From: Labilithrix luteola
GTDB taxonomy: Bacteria; Myxococcota_A; Polyangia; Polyangiales; Polyangiaceae
Length of the DNA stretch: 64,000 bases
Direction: 5' to 3'
Assembly (NCBI RefSeq): GCF_001263205.1
Contig: NZ_CP012333.1
Coordinates: 5,371,001-5,435,000, forward strand
The notes below the pieces were generated by a model. The model was not told the origin of the DNA, did not search any database, and saw only the letters and a list, made by a program, of their open reading frames with translations. How positions within the stretch are numbered: position 1 is the stretch's first letter; each line of letters opens with the position of its first letter. The position numbers and the translations under genes are program-made. Positions 54,010 through 63,269 of the stretch are shown piece by piece.

Positions 54010-55836
54010 ATGAGCGAAGAACAAGACAAGGTTTCTGGTTTTCGCCGAACGCGGCGGCCTCGCTCGCCTCGTAAGGCGCGCGTCCTTGCTGGTGTGACGG
54101 TCGCTTCCGTCGGCCTCGCCGCGCTTCTCGCGCCTGGCGAAGCGAAAGCCCAGCAGAAGACCTTCCACCTCGACCGCCTCGAGATACCTGGTGCCCCGGA
54201 AGACGGCATCGCGCTGTTCCGGCCGACGACCTCGCAGCGCAACCTCGTCTACGGGCAGCTAGGCATCGGCTACTCGCTGAGGCCGCTCAAGACGCGAAAC
54301 ATCACGTCCGACACGTCCGTGCTCGCGCGCTCGCGCACCAGCGTGATTCAGGATCAGCTCACGATCTACGGTAGCGCGGGCTTCCAGCTGCTCGACCGCG
54401 TCACCCTCGGTCTGACCTTCCCGTTCACGCCCTGGCAGACCGGCGGCAACCCCGACTACGGCACCGGAAACGTGACCGGCGTCGGCCAAACGCGCACGAC
54501 GTATGTCAATCCGGACGGTCCGACCGCTTCGGACCTCCGCATCGATTTGCGCGGCACGGTTCTCCGCAGCGACGATCGCAAGACCGCCCTCGGCGCGCAG
54601 GTCTCGGTGTTCGCACCGACCGGCACGACCTCGAATCTCGGCGGCGACGGCGGCGCGGGCGCGCTCCTCATGGTCACCGCCGAGCACACGATCAAGTGGA
54701 TCACGCTCGTCGCCAACACCGGCGTCCAGTTCCGCCCGCGCCGCGCCATCAACGATCCCAACGGCGGATCGGGTCTCGGCATCGGCGACGAATGGCGTTG
54801 GGGCATCGGCGCGTTCGTGCCGCTCAAGGACGGCAAGTACCGTGTCGGTGGCACGATCTTCGGCCAGACCGGGATCGAGAGCGACAGCATCATCGGCAAG
54901 ACCTTCTTCACGAAGCAGAACACGCCGCTCGAGTGGCAGCTCGAAGGGCGTATGCGCTTCGGTCCTGCCGACCACTGGTGGGTCGGCGCCGGTGCGGGCA
55001 GTCGTCTCTTCGTGAATGCTTACGGCGCACCGGACTTCCGCGTCGTCGGCATCCTCGGTGCGTACGTCCCGATTCTCGACTCGGACGCGAAGTCGCCCGA
55101 GCGCAAGGCCGAGATGCGCGCGCGCTGGCGCCAAGAGCGCATGAGCGATCGCGACAACGATGGCATTCCGGACGACATCGACGCGTGCCCGGACGAGCCC
55201 GAAGATCACCAGGGCGGCGACCCGAACGACGGCTGCCCGATGCCGCCCGATCGCGACGGCGACGGCATTCCGGATCAGTACGACAAGTGCCCGGACAAGC
55301 CGGAAGACAAGGACGGCATCGACGACGGCGACGGCTGCCCCGAGGACGACGCCGATCAAGATGGCGTGCCCGACGCGGTCGATGCCTGTCCGAAGGAGCC
55401 GGGCCAGAAGAGCTCGGATCCGAAGAAGAACGGCTGCCCGAGCTTCATCAAGGTCGAAGGCAACGTGGTGCGTATCCTCCAGCAGGTGCACTTCGCGACC
55501 GCCTCGACGACGATCCTCCCGGAGAGCTTCCCGATGCTCCAGGAGATCTCGAACCTCCTCAAGGCGAACCCTGCCATCAAGCGCATGAGCATCGAAGGCC
55601 ACACGGACAACCGTGGCGCCGCCGAGCTCAACAAGACGCTCTCCCAGGGCCGCGCCAACTCGGTCATGAACTGGCTCGTCCAGCACGGCATCGAGCCGGC
55701 TCGCCTCGAGGCGCACGGCTACGGTCTCGAGCGTCCGATCGAGGACAACTCGACGGAAGATGGACGCGCGAAGAACCGCCGCGTCGAGTTCAAGATCGTC
55801 GAGGAAGAGGACACGAACACGTTCAAGAAGAAGTAA
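54010..55836 (+). CDS. OmpA-family protein with TSP3 calcium repeats
   Basis: This ~608-residue outer-membrane protein has a signal peptide ending near AKAQ (about 45), a beta-barrel-like region (about 50-350), TSP3-type calcium-binding repeats (DRDNDGIPDDIDACPDEPE, DRDGDGIPDQYDKCPDKPE, DADQDGVPDAVDACPKEPG) and a C-terminal OmpA peptidoglycan-binding domain (IEGHTDNRGAAELNKTLSQ, GRAKNRRVEFKI). It links the outer membrane to peptidoglycan. The in-frame GTG at 54004 is an alternative start. A strong terminator follows. Confidence 0.92.
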   Translation: MSEEQDKVSGFRRTRRPRSPRKARVLAGVTVASVGLAALLAPGEAKAQQKTFHLDRLEIPGAPEDGIALFRPTTSQRNLVYGQLGIGYSLRPLKTRNITSDTSVLARSRTSVIQDQLTIYGSAGFQLLDRVTLGLTFPFTPWQTGGNPDYGTGNVTGVGQTRTTYVNPDGPTASDLRIDLRGTVLRSDDRKTALGAQVSVFAPTGTTSNLGGDGGAGALLMVTAEHTIKWITLVANTGVQFRPRRAINDPNGGSGLGIGDEWRWGIGAFVPLKDGKYRVGGTIFGQTGIESDSIIGKTFFTKQNTPLEWQLEGRMRFGPADHWWVGAGAGSRLFVNAYGAPDFRVVGILGAYVPILDSDAKSPERKAEMRARWRQERMSDRDNDGIPDDIDACPDEPEDHQGGDPNDGCPMPPDRDGDGIPDQYDKCPDKPEDKDGIDDGDGCPEDDADQDGVPDAVDACPKEPGQKSSDPKKNGCPSFIKVEGNVVRILQQVHFATASTTILPESFPMLQEISNLLKANPAIKRMSIEGHTDNRGAAELNKTLSQGRANSVMNWLVQHGIEPARLEAHGYGLERPIEDNSTEDGRAKNRRVEFKIVEEEDTNTFKKK

Positions 55837-55866
55837 GGCCCTAGGGCCGCGCTTCTCGAACGCCCG

Positions 55867-55910
55867 AACGGCGGCCTGACTCTCCGGAGTCGGCCGCCGT
55901 TTCTGTTTTT
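55867..55910 (+). terminator. Strong rho-independent terminator of the OmpA gene
   Basis: A 15-bp stem (AACGGCGGCC, bulged T, GACTC; loop TCCG; GAGTC, GGCCGCCGTT) at 55867-55901 is followed by TCTGTTTTTG. It lies about 30 bp after the OmpA stop codon. Confidence 0.9.
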
Positions 55911-55994
55911 GTTCCGCTTGTCCGCTTCGGTGCTCGAGGACGTTTTCGGACCCCGCGCTTGGAAAACGTCCTGCGTGCGTACATCCAGTGACGC

Positions 55995-57017
55995 ATGTCC
56001 AAGAAGCTGTTCGTCGTCGCGACGCTCACGGTGCTCGTTGGAACGTTTGCGGTCCTCGACGTGGGCTGCTCATCGTCCGACGACGGTGCGATCGAACAGA
56101 CGGCGGTCGTCGACGCGGGAGGCCCGGAGGTAGACGCCTCGAAGGCCAAAGACAGCGCTGTCGTCGGCGACGAGAAAGTGCCCTCCGAGGAGGAGGGGAC
56201 CGTCGGCGCGACGTGTACGCGCAAGAGCGATTGCACGGTTGCGGGCACGATCAACGACAACGTTTGCTCGAACGAAGCGTTCAGCGATGGCGATCACTTC
56301 GCCAGTTCGGTGTGCATCCAGCTCGCGTGCACCCGCGGGCCTGGTGGCTCGTTCGAGGAAATGCTCTGCGACGACAAGGCCGGCTTCTGCTTGCCCAACG
56401 CGACGGGAAGTCTCGAGGGGACGTGCCTTCCGCTATGCCTCTACTCGTCGACGTCGTTCTTGCAAGTGTGCAAGGGCGACAACCGATGTGCGTTCGCCCA
56501 TCCTGGAGCGGACAACAACGGCGTCGCCGTCGCAATTGGCTATTGCACGGGCGGATGCAACGTCGATGCAGATTGCAAAGGAACGCCCGGACAGAGGTGC
56601 CAGGTCGAGACCGGCACGTGCGTGAACGGCGACAAGGTCGCTTCGTTCGCGAAGAAGCTAGGCGAAGCTTGCGATGGTTCGGCAGCTTCGCCGGGGTGTC
56701 CTTGCGCGTTCGGTAAGGACGAGACCAAGGGCGTTTGTTCTCACGCGTGTCGGGCCGGAAGTGCGGGCAACGACGTCTGCGCGGCCGCCGGAGGCGACGC
56801 GAACTGGAAGTGCACTGCGAAGCTTCCGACGACGCTGACGCCCTCTACCGGAGGAACGCTTCCAGGCTTCACCGGCCAGCCTGACGGCGTCGTCGGCTCG
56901 TGCGCATTCGCGTGTCCGAATGGCGATGCTGATTGTGCGGCCCTGTCGACGAAGAGCGGTGCCGCGCTCTCTTGTGTCGAGTTCGCCGACGGGAAGTACT
57001 GCGACTTCCCGCGATGA
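55995..57017 (+). CDS. Cys-rich lipoprotein
   Basis: This 340-residue protein has a lipoprotein signal ending in DVGCSSS (Cys25), an acidic spacer, then about 20 cysteines in repeated short loops (GATCTRKSDC, CNVDADCKG, GSPC-like GCPCAFGKDE, CPNGDADC) typical of myxobacterial EGF-like surface lipoproteins. The cysteines should form disulphides outside the cytoplasm. No enzymatic motif is seen. A weak GG-N10-GC element lies at 55960-55975, but I do not call it a promoter. Confidence 0.75.
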   Translation: MSKKLFVVATLTVLVGTFAVLDVGCSSSDDGAIEQTAVVDAGGPEVDASKAKDSAVVGDEKVPSEEEGTVGATCTRKSDCTVAGTINDNVCSNEAFSDGDHFASSVCIQLACTRGPGGSFEEMLCDDKAGFCLPNATGSLEGTCLPLCLYSSTSFLQVCKGDNRCAFAHPGADNNGVAVAIGYCTGGCNVDADCKGTPGQRCQVETGTCVNGDKVASFAKKLGEACDGSAASPGCPCAFGKDETKGVCSHACRAGSAGNDVCAAAGGDANWKCTAKLPTTLTPSTGGTLPGFTGQPDGVVGSCAFACPNGDADCAALSTKSGAALSCVEFADGKYCDFPR

Positions 57018-57213
57018 CTCTCCCTCACCGCCAGGTCCATTTTCGATGTTCGGATTGGAATCGATGGCACGGCCACAAGCCACGATCGACACCGTGACCG
57101 ACGCGAAAAAGTAGCGCGCCGCGTCGAAAGCGGGATCTATCGACGGTAGCACTTGCCATTGCCGAATCGAAATTGGGTAATGTTGCAATGCCTTGTCGGG
57201 AGGGAAGCAGACG

Positions 57214-57756
57214 ATGAATCGTGTCGTCAGCCCCGAAGCTGCTCGTGAGATTCTCGTCGCGCTGGGGGCGCCGCGGCGCTTGATGACGCACGGTCGGCTC
57301 GTTCTCGAAGCCGCCGACGAGCTGTTACGAGCAATGCGCACGCTCGGGGTCGACGTCGACGAGAGGCTCGTCCGGGCCGGCGCGATGCTGCACGACGCGG
57401 GCAAGATCCTTCACCCCAACGAACTCACGAACCCGGGAAAGAATCACGAGGAGGCCGGCGAGGCCATGCTCCTCGCCCAGGACGTCGACCCTGTGGTTGC
57501 ACGCTGCTGCGTGACCCACGCGCAATGGGCCTCGTTCGATTGTTCGCTCGAAGAGCTCCTGGTCGCACTTGCCGACGCTCTATGGAAGGGCATTCGACGC
57601 GATCCCATCGAGCGCCGTGTCGTCGACGAGGTCGCTCGGCGGCTGCGTGGCGACGCGTGGGAGAGCTTCGTAGTCCTGGATGAGTGCTTCGAACGAATCG
57701 CCGAAGCCGGTCCCGAACGCCTCGAGCGCAGCGTCCGGGCCGACGCGGACGCGTAG
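57214..57756 (+). CDS. HD-domain protein
   Basis: This 180-residue cytoplasmic protein has an HD metal-binding core: MTHGRLV (His26), GAMLHDAGK (His60-Asp61) and later ALADALWKG for the final Asp. HD proteins are phosphohydrolases of nucleotides or similar. The ATG at 57214 has GGGAGGGA before it; a TTG at 57193 is less likely. The upstream gap 57018-57213 holds no other gene. Substrate unknown. Confidence 0.85.
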   Translation: MNRVVSPEAAREILVALGAPRRLMTHGRLVLEAADELLRAMRTLGVDVDERLVRAGAMLHDAGKILHPNELTNPGKNHEEAGEAMLLAQDVDPVVARCCVTHAQWASFDCSLEELLVALADALWKGIRRDPIERRVVDEVARRLRGDAWESFVVLDECFERIAEAGPERLERSVRADADA

Positions 57757-57768
57757 GCGTGAAGTGTT

Positions 57769-58998
57769 CTACTTGGCAGCGAATACTTCGCACACGTACA
57801 CGCTTCCGTCCGCGGCTTCGGCAATACCGACACCGACGTGCGTGTAATCTGCACGTAGGAGATTCACCCGGTGCGAGGCGCTGCCGTAGAGCGTTCGATG
57901 TGCGAGCTGCACGGTGCGAGCGTGCGCGACGTTCTCACCGACGACGCGGCCCGTATAGCCCTCCGCCTGGAAACGGGCGCGGAGGTCGCCTTCGCCGAGA
58001 TCATGGGCGACCGTACGGCCTTCTCGCATGCGTTCGGCATGGGCTCGCGCAAGGCCATCGAGCGCACCGTCGCGTACGAGCGGGCGCAGCCCTTCGGCGT
58101 TGCGTGCGCCGGCGATCATCCGCACGAGCGCCTCGTGGGCGCCACCATCGCCCTCGGCGTCTTCGCCGGGCGCGACGTCCGTCTCGGGCGCCTCGGGAGG
58201 CTCGTGGTCGGCGAACACGCGGGCCTCGAGAAGTGGGCGTGGGCCATTCTCGAGGTCGCCGACGAGCTGCACCGTGAAGGCGCCAGGACGCTCGAGCGCG
58301 AAACGGGCGCGGACGACGCCGCTCTTCTCGTCGAGTGACGTGGGAACCGTGCGAGGGATGCCTCTCGAGCCAAGCAGAACGAGCTTGGCGGCGCGGACGG
58401 GGACGTGCACTTTTGCTTCGAGCGAAAGCCACTCGCCTGCGCGTGCGCGCGAGGGCAAAGGGGAGAGATCGGCGAGCGCGTCGACGGCCACGCCGACCAC
58501 CATCTCGCCGCCGTGCGGCGTGCGCGCGATGCCGACCGCACATCGGGTCGACGAACCACGAAGGCTTTCGAGCTTCGAACGAAGGACAGCGTCGTCGAGC
58601 GGTGCCTGTCCGGACGCCGCGAGGATGCGCGGACTCAGATGCGGCTCGCCGGCGGAGCGAAGCATCCATGTGACGGCGTCGGGATCGGGGGCGCCGAGGC
58701 CCTTCGCGCGCGTGGCGGCGAGATCGCGCGCGACCTTCTGGAGCGCAGCATCCGACTCTCCGCACGCCGTCGCGAGTGCTGCTTCGCGAACGTTGCCCTC
58801 GGTGAGTGGGGCGGGGGAGCGGGTGAACGTGGCCCAACGCTCGGTGCGCGCGTCGGCAACGGGCCGGTTCGACGGTGCGCTCGCCGAGGACGTCCGCACG
58901 AGCGTGTTCGAGTCCTGATCGCGTGCGAGCTCGCTCGGCGTGCACGAAGCAGAGGAGGTGGCGAAAAACGCAAAAAGAGCGAAGGCGATGCCGCCCAA
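57769..58998 (-). CDS. CAP/SCP-domain lipoprotein
   Basis: This protein of about 409 residues has a lipoprotein-like signal (FALFAFFATSSASC), a middle region of beta-rich sequence (about 130-260), and a C-terminal CAP domain: LARAHAERM, VAHDLGEGDLRAR, GENVAHA and SASHRVNLL, ending in a YVCEVFAAK strand. CAP proteins act outside the cell in several roles. The start is uncertain: TTG at 58998 has GGAAAG before it; a CTG at 59016 would add Arg residues to the signal. No ATG is near. Confidence 0.75.
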   Translation of the reverse strand: MGGIAFALFAFFATSSASCTPSELARDQDSNTLVRTSSASAPSNRPVADARTERWATFTRSPAPLTEGNVREAALATACGESDAALQKVARDLAATRAKGLGAPDPDAVTWMLRSAGEPHLSPRILAASGQAPLDDAVLRSKLESLRGSSTRCAVGIARTPHGGEMVVGVAVDALADLSPLPSRARAGEWLSLEAKVHVPVRAAKLVLLGSRGIPRTVPTSLDEKSGVVRARFALERPGAFTVQLVGDLENGPRPLLEARVFADHEPPEAPETDVAPGEDAEGDGGAHEALVRMIAGARNAEGLRPLVRDGALDGLARAHAERMREGRTVAHDLGEGDLRARFQAEGYTGRVVGENVAHARTVQLAHRTLYGSASHRVNLLRADYTHVGVGIAEAADGSVYVCEVFAAK

Positions 58999-59024
58999 CG
59001 CTCTTTCCGCTCGCAGCGAGTTGC

Positions 59025-59165
59025 CTAGCTGCGTTTCTTCTCGGCGCGCGCCGAGCCACGAGTCAGGAGTCGTCTGCGCTCGTTCCGATGTCCGAGAGCG
59101 AGGCCGACGCGGAGTCCCAAGAGAAACCCCGCGCCCACCGCGAGTGCTACAAACAATCCCGACAC
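59025..59165 (-). CDS. Putative 46-residue membrane protein
   Basis: A GTG at 59165, with AGGA 8 nt before it, opens a 46-codon frame. The product starts MSGLFVALAVGAGFLLGL, one membrane helix, and ends in a basic tail (RNERRRLLTRGSARAEKKRS). It fills the gap between the AgmX/GltJ-like gene and the CAP lipoprotein gene on the same strand. It could be a small accessory protein or chance coding. Confidence 0.4.
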   Translation of the reverse strand: MSGLFVALAVGAGFLLGLRVGLALGHRNERRRLLTRGSARAEKKRS

Positions 59166-59189
59166 GAGGCCGATCCTGCGGCCTCACGA

Positions 59190-60920
59190 TCAGTTGATCG
59201 TGAAGCTCTTGCCGACGCTGACCGGACCACCCGAGAAGGGCGGGACGTGCGCGCCGCGGAATTTGCCGGCGATGCATCCGCCCACCGTCGTGCCGGGGAA
59301 CGGACCGCTGTCGACGACGGCCGAAGAGACCGAGCCGTCCGGCGCGAAGGTGACCTTCACGTGGCCTCCGCCCGTCGGACCGTCGGGCTTCTTGCACGAC
59401 TGGACGTTGACGTTACCGAGCGCACCAGCAGCTGCGCCGCGGTCGAACGGCGCGGTTCCGCCGCCACCGCCGCCGGCCTTCGGCGCATCGGCAGGCTTGC
59501 CGGCCGCTGCAGCCATGCTGTCGGCGAGGCTCGCGGGCTGGGCGGCAGCCGCCTTCGCGGGCTCGGCCTTGGTTTCGGCCTTCGGCAGTGCGCCGCCCGC
59601 GGCGACCGCGGCCTTCGCACCCGTGCCACCACCCGACGCGGCCTTTGCCGTGCCGTTGGCCTGTCCGACGCCTGGCGGCGGCGGGGTGTTGTCGGCGACG
59701 GCCGCAGCCGTCGGCGTGGGGTCGGCAGCCGTGGGCGCAGCCGAGGCCGTGGCCGCGGCTACGGCGCTCGCGGTGCCCGCAGCGTTGGCGTTGTCCGCGG
59801 TTGCCTTCTCGTTGCCCGAGGGCCGCGTGAGAACGACCGCCGCGACGATCGCGATCGCGATGAATGCGCCGGCGCCGAGGAGGCCGAAGAGCAGACCCTT
59901 GTTCGACTTCTGACCGCCCGCCGCGACGGCCGGGTCGGCCATCTCGAGCGGAGGAGGCGCGAGGATCGGAGCTGCGAGGGCCGCGCCGAACGCGCCGCCG
60001 CCGCTCAGGTTCATGATGTCGTCGACGCGCGCGTTCGAGTCCTTCTTGTCATCGCCGCCCATGTTCTGGCTGAGCGCGCGGATGTCGATGAGGCCCGAGC
60101 CGTCGGCCGTGGCCGTGGTGCGCCCGGTCGGTTCAGGCTTCTTCGCGCCTTCTGTGAGGGCGGAGAGCGAGAAGAGAACGCTGTTCTCGTTGCGCTGTCC
60201 CGTGAGCTTGTCGTCGGCCGCCGAGGTCGTCGCGCCGCCGGCGCCGCCACCACCACCACCACGCCCCGCGGTTGCCGCGCTGGTCATGACGTCTTCCTCG
60301 CCACCCGCGTGTGCCGCGTTGCCGAAGAGGTCAGCGCCCTGACCACGACCGCCACCACGACGGGCGGCGGCGGGTGCCGGATCGGCGGCCGCGCCACCGA
60401 AGAGACCGTTGCCGTTGCCATTGCCGTTGCCATTGCCGTTCGTACGACCGGCGAACGGGCTCTCGGCGGGCGCAGCCTGCGCACCGAAGAGCGGAGCGGC
60501 CGGCGGAGGCGCCGAGTTGGCAATCGACACTTCGTCGTGCAGCGAGACGGCCGGTCCACGGCCACCGAGCTTCACGAGGCCGTACAGCTGCTCGATCTCA
60601 CGGAGCGGCAGCCAGTCGGCCATGTCGTCCTTCCAGCAGAACGTCTCGTCGTTGACGACGCCGGCGCGGTACTCGGTCACGATCTCTTGCGCCGTCATGG
60701 TGCGCTGATCGCCGTCCGCGACGTTCACCGTCCACTGCTCGTTCTGCCCGGCATAGTCGAAGAGCTGCGTGTCGGCGGCTTCTTCCGCCGGACGCGTCTC
60801 GTTGCCGTTGATCACGATCGTCGAGCTGCACTTCTTGCAGCGAATCTTGACGACCTTTCCCAGGACCTTCTCGTCCGCGATGGTGTACTTGGCCTGGCAA
60901 GATTGGCACTGGATCTTCAT
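59190..60920 (-). CDS. AgmX/GltJ-like zinc-ribbon, GYF and TonB-C-like protein
   Basis: This 576-residue protein has an N-terminal MJ0042-type zinc ribbon (CQSCQAKY to CKKC, Cys5/8/28/31), a GYF-like domain (about 60-118, WTVNVADGDQRTMT, ETFCWKDDMADWLPL), a long low-complexity linker with an NG repeat, one membrane helix (LLFGLLGAGAFIAIAIVAAV), an Ala/Pro-rich periplasmic spacer, and a C-terminal domain like TonB/AgmX partners (HVKVTFAPDGSVSSAVVDSG). The order matches AgmX/GltJ of the Myxococcus gliding machinery; the role here is inferred. Confidence 0.75.
   Translation of the reverse strand: MKIQCQSCQAKYTIADEKVLGKVVKIRCKKCSSTIVINGNETRPAEEAADTQLFDYAGQNEQWTVNVADGDQRTMTAQEIVTEYRAGVVNDETFCWKDDMADWLPLREIEQLYGLVKLGGRGPAVSLHDEVSIANSAPPPAAPLFGAQAAPAESPFAGRTNGNGNGNGNGNGLFGGAAADPAPAAARRGGGRGQGADLFGNAAHAGGEEDVMTSAATAGRGGGGGGAGGATTSAADDKLTGQRNENSVLFSLSALTEGAKKPEPTGRTTATADGSGLIDIRALSQNMGGDDKKDSNARVDDIMNLSGGGAFGAALAAPILAPPPLEMADPAVAAGGQKSNKGLLFGLLGAGAFIAIAIVAAVVLTRPSGNEKATADNANAAGTASAVAAATASAAPTAADPTPTAAAVADNTPPPPGVGQANGTAKAASGGGTGAKAAVAAGGALPKAETKAEPAKAAAAQPASLADSMAAAAGKPADAPKAGGGGGGTAPFDRGAAAGALGNVNVQSCKKPDGPTGGGHVKVTFAPDGSVSSAVVDSGPFPGTTVGGCIAGKFRGAHVPPFSGGPVSVGKSFTIN
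60408..60440. repeat. Hexanucleotide repeat (GTTGCC/ATTGCC)n
   Basis: Five and a half units encode the Asn-Gly repeat in the linker of the AgmX/GltJ-like protein. The unit is in frame, so slippage would only change linker length. Confidence 0.7.
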
Positions 60921-61478
60921 CGCGGGACCGTTCCTTCGCGTTGCACGTTGGGCTTATGCCTCTGCACGATCGACTGAGTTGGATCTAGAAGAGCAGGGGG
61001 ATCCGTCGGAGAGAAGTCTCGAGAGCGCTCGTTCGAAGTACGCGCCGGCCGATCGCCCTAGAAACAGCGCATACGAACGTCGAGCTGAGTATAGCGGGGC
61101 GAGATCGACGCGATCAAGCTGGCCCTCGGAATTCGAACCGTCCGGGGTGACACACACCGTTTCGTTCGACGGCGTAGCGGCGCCACGCTTCACTCTCTCT
61201 TGCGCGCGGTTTCGGCCTGGTTTCCAGCGACGCCCTGGGCCGCAAACAGAGGTGTGTTCGGGCGCTCGTTTCGCCGTGCTGTCCACACCACAGTCGACGC
61301 ACGAGGCCGCCAAAGGTTCTGCCGCTGCCCGGCTTTCCTTGGAGATCGAGGCTTCGAATGTGGGCGAAGTGGTCACGGGTGAGTGATGCTGCCGGCCGGT
61401 GATGACCAGAGGTTACAGGCGTCGGTGACCCACGTAAAAAACTTGGTGAAACGGTCTCGCGACGGAGGCGGGGGCGAG
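60921..61478. other. 558-bp gap, no convincing gene
   Basis: Both flanking genes run on the minus strand. A 140-codon frame (60954-61376, minus) has no Shine-Dalgarno, domain or neighbour support. No RNA gene, repeat or strong promoter is visible; the region near 61383-61450 carries TGATGCTGCCGGCCGGTGAT, a small GCCGGCCGG palindrome. Confidence 0.4.
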
Positions 61479-63047
61479 TCAGTTCAGGAGGACGAGCTGC
61501 GTGCCGTCCTTACCGCAGAAGTCCGCTCCTCCTTCGAAACGATCGCCGCATGTCGGGCAGATTTTTCCACGCTTCGGCTGGCCATTTTTCGCCATCACTG
61601 CACCGGCCACCGCGACCTTTGGGATGAGCGCCACGCCATCGTGTGGGCAGAAGGCGACCCCGGCGTCGAAGCTCTTGCCGCAGGTCGGGCATTCGAGCTC
61701 GGGCTCGGGCGCGGCGACGGGCTTCGGTGCGTTCAGCGGAACGGTACGCACCGCATTCGCCGCGCGAGTCGCTGCCTCGACGGCAACGAGACTTGCTTCG
61801 TGCGCACGTTGTTGTGAGGCGTGCGCTTCTTCCCGCTGCTGGCGGCGGTCGAGCGCTTCGCGGAGCCGCGTCTGATGGCGATCGGCGGCTTGCTTCTCGA
61901 GCGAGGCCGCGCGCCGTGAACGGCGCAAAAGCACCAACGCGAGGGCCCCGAGGACGAGGAGCGTGCCTCCGATGATGGCGACGAAGACGAGACGGCGCGT
62001 CTTCGAACGATCCTCGACGCGACCTTCGCCGGCGCCGATCGACGTCGTTCCGATCGACACGGACGACGCGGAGTCGTTCTCACCCGCGGCGTTCAGCCCC
62101 GAGCGCGCGAGCAGATCGTCGTAGTTGCCGGGCTGGGTCACCTGGATGGTGACGCGCGTGCTCTTGCCCGCCGCTGTGGCGACAATCTCCACGCTTCCTT
62201 CCGGCGCATCGCTCGCGACGGTGACCTTCCCGTCCTTGTCGACGGAGACTCCCTTTCCATTGTCCGCCGCGGAGACCTGCCACGTCGTGCTCGTCTTCGT
62301 CGCGCAGCCCTTGTCGTCGAGAACGACCGGACGGAACGCGAAGGTCTCGCCGGTTCGAAGGAGCTTCTGCGAAGGACGCACCTCGAGTCGCGACGGTGCC
62401 CCGGGCGATTCGCACGCCGCCGGTTTCGGATCGGGCTTGGGCTCCTTGGGCGCGGCAGGCTGGTTCGCGGTGGAAGGTGTCGCCGGCGCCTCGTCCCTCA
62501 CGATGTCGAAGCTGCGCGTGCGCTTCACGTCCGCCATGCAGCGGCCCGTTTCGAGCGTGATCTCGTAGCGACCGGTCTCCACCACGTCGACGTGGGTGTC
62601 CGAAGAGACGACGACCAGCGTGTTCAAGATCGCCTTGCGCGGATCGTTCGCCGGCGTCGTACAGCGCGTTCGCCAGGTCTTCCCGTTCGGCTCCCGCAAG
62701 TGTGTCTCGCGGTTCAAATTTGGCATGGGATCGTAACACTGGTTCGTGCGGAAGACGCGCCCCCCTCCCACGAACGCGAGCTCGTCGCCCTCGGCTCGAA
62801 GCGCAATGATCTCGCCGCCTCCCGTGCGTGCGCTCTTCGGCTCGGGCCCGCATCCCGGCAGCCACTGCTGCACGGTGAATTCCTCGGAGAGCGCGCTCTG
62901 CCGCCAGCGCCCGTCGACCTGCAGGTCGGCGTTCGCGGTTCCAGCCCAGGTGGTCATCAGAACGATGAATCCTGCAACGATCGCACGACGCGCGCCGTCT
63001 CCACGCCGTCCAGCAACGTTTCCGCCACCACGCAAGCTCACACCCAT
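61479..63047 (-). CDS. Exported Ig-like protein with cytoplasmic zinc ribbons
   Basis: This 522-residue protein has an N-terminal signal or helix (about 20-45), a beta-rich extracytoplasmic region ending in a Big2-like domain (DNGKGVSVDKDGKVTVASDAP), a membrane helix (LVFVAIIGGTLLVLGALALV), a charged coiled-coil-like segment rich in Arg/Gln, and two double-zinc-ribbon modules (CPTCGKSF, FCPHDG, CPTCGDRF, FCGKDG). The layout suggests a membrane sensor or adaptor with its ribbons inside. GGAG 9 nt before the ATG at 63047 fixes the start. Function unknown. Confidence 0.75.
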   Translation of the reverse strand: MGVSLRGGGNVAGRRGDGARRAIVAGFIVLMTTWAGTANADLQVDGRWRQSALSEEFTVQQWLPGCGPEPKSARTGGGEIIALRAEGDELAFVGGGRVFRTNQCYDPMPNLNRETHLREPNGKTWRTRCTTPANDPRKAILNTLVVVSSDTHVDVVETGRYEITLETGRCMADVKRTRSFDIVRDEAPATPSTANQPAAPKEPKPDPKPAACESPGAPSRLEVRPSQKLLRTGETFAFRPVVLDDKGCATKTSTTWQVSAADNGKGVSVDKDGKVTVASDAPEGSVEIVATAAGKSTRVTIQVTQPGNYDDLLARSGLNAAGENDSASSVSIGTTSIGAGEGRVEDRSKTRRLVFVAIIGGTLLVLGALALVLLRRSRRAASLEKQAADRHQTRLREALDRRQQREEAHASQQRAHEASLVAVEAATRAANAVRTVPLNAPKPVAAPEPELECPTCGKSFDAGVAFCPHDGVALIPKVAVAGAVMAKNGQPKRGKICPTCGDRFEGGADFCGKDGTQLVLLN

Positions 63048-63269
63048 CAAGCAAGTCTCCAATGAGGACGACCGAGCCGAGCGTGAGCGAGGCGAGGGAG
63101 CTGACAATGCAGGCGGGGAGACCAACGACACGTCGCGGAGTGTAGCGCGGTTTTTTACTCGGGATTTCCGATTGTGTTAGCGTCGGCCCGTGAACGAACG
63201 TCTCGCGTTTCGTGTTGGGGATGTGTCGGTCTTCGAGGCTCGTGACGGGCTTCGTCTGGGAGTGGGGCA
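63048..63269. other. Divergent promoter region
   Basis: This 222-bp gap separates genes transcribed away from each other. A TTTTTT tract near 63151 and TTGTGTTAGC near 63173 make an AT-richer patch that could hold a plus-strand promoter. No gene is seen. Confidence 0.3.

Noticed and set aside
55960..55975. GG-N10-GC element before the Cys-rich lipoprotein gene
   Set aside because: The -24 block reads TGGAAA rather than TGGCAC, and it would leave almost no leader.
60954..61376. A 140-codon minus-strand frame in the gap above the AgmX-like gene
   Set aside because: No start signal, signal peptide, domain or conserved neighbour; listed as gap only.
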